Source: an uncultured Clostridium sp. (GTDB taxonomy: Bacteria > Bacillota > Clostridia > TANB77 > CAG-465). Taken from it: a stretch of DNA of 34,844 nt. The stretch is from positions 1 through 34,844 of the forward strand of contig CAOKPF010000013.1 of NCBI GenBank assembly GCA_948470565.1, read 5' to 3'. A program made the position numbers and the translations under genes. The notes beneath the pieces were generated by a model. That model did not search any database and was not told where the DNA came from. It was given only the letters and a program-made list of their open reading frames with translations. Positions 34,785 through 34,844 of this stretch are shown in pieces; the stretch's first letter is position 1; every line of letters starts with the position of its first letter.

Positions 34785-34844
34785 ATTTACAGTAATAACG
34801 AATGAAATTTTATAATAGCTAAATTTAAGAAAAAATATGTATTT

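Overview
The window is a low-GC, AT-rich bacterial chromosome segment using the standard code, with strong Shine-Dalgarno sites (GGAGG-type) and TTGACA/TATAAT promoters. It most likely comes from a Clostridia-type Firmicute; no species can be named. Nearly every recognisable gene is a defence, toxin-antitoxin or mobile-DNA-associated gene, so this reads as a defence island. Almost all genes are on the minus strand.

Layout, left to right. 1-403: non-coding end with promoter-like boxes and short repeats. 404-8508: a complete Wadjet operon (jetABCD, DUF2397/2398/SMC/DUF2399 type), an SMC-like plasmid-cleaving system. 8772-9212: a divergent unknown gene with its own promoter and terminator. 9674-11383: a polysaccharide deacetylase followed by an unrecognised protein that ends in an SSB-like acidic tail. 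12025-12517: a CRISPR array of 8 repeats. 12655-21147: a complete type I-B cas operon (cas6-cas8b-cas7-cas5-cas3-cas4-cas1-cas2) under one strong promoter, transcribed toward the array.

21.4-33.9 kb: a segment bracketed by two copies of an initiator-tRNA anticodon-arm sequence in the same orientation. Each copy is followed about 110 bp later by a two-copy 11-bp tandem repeat that resembles integrase arm sites. Inside are a small plus-strand gene, a two-gene operon (a probable DUF6414 protein plus a two-TM protein), an MqsR-like toxin with an MqsA/XRE/Panacea antitoxin, two consecutive decayed genes (an AAA15 ATPase and a small zinc-ribbon protein), and a type I restriction-modification system (hsdM-hsdS-hsdR, IC-like) with a GIY-YIG/DUF4357 nuclease upstream. 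The HsdS central region carries three SAEL repeats encoded by a perfect 12-bp tandem repeat, a likely specificity switch. 34114-34695: a DinJ/YafQ toxin-antitoxin pair behind a promoter with a clear operator.

Together the intact systems would restrict plasmids (Wadjet), recognise remembered invaders (CRISPR I-B), restrict unmodified DNA (type I RM) and stabilise or guard the island (two TA pairs). The best candidates for something undescribed are the SSB-tailed protein at 9674-10426, the DUF6414/two-TM pair at 22014-23756, and the gene divergent from Wadjet at 8772-9212. No integrase or transposase gene is visible.
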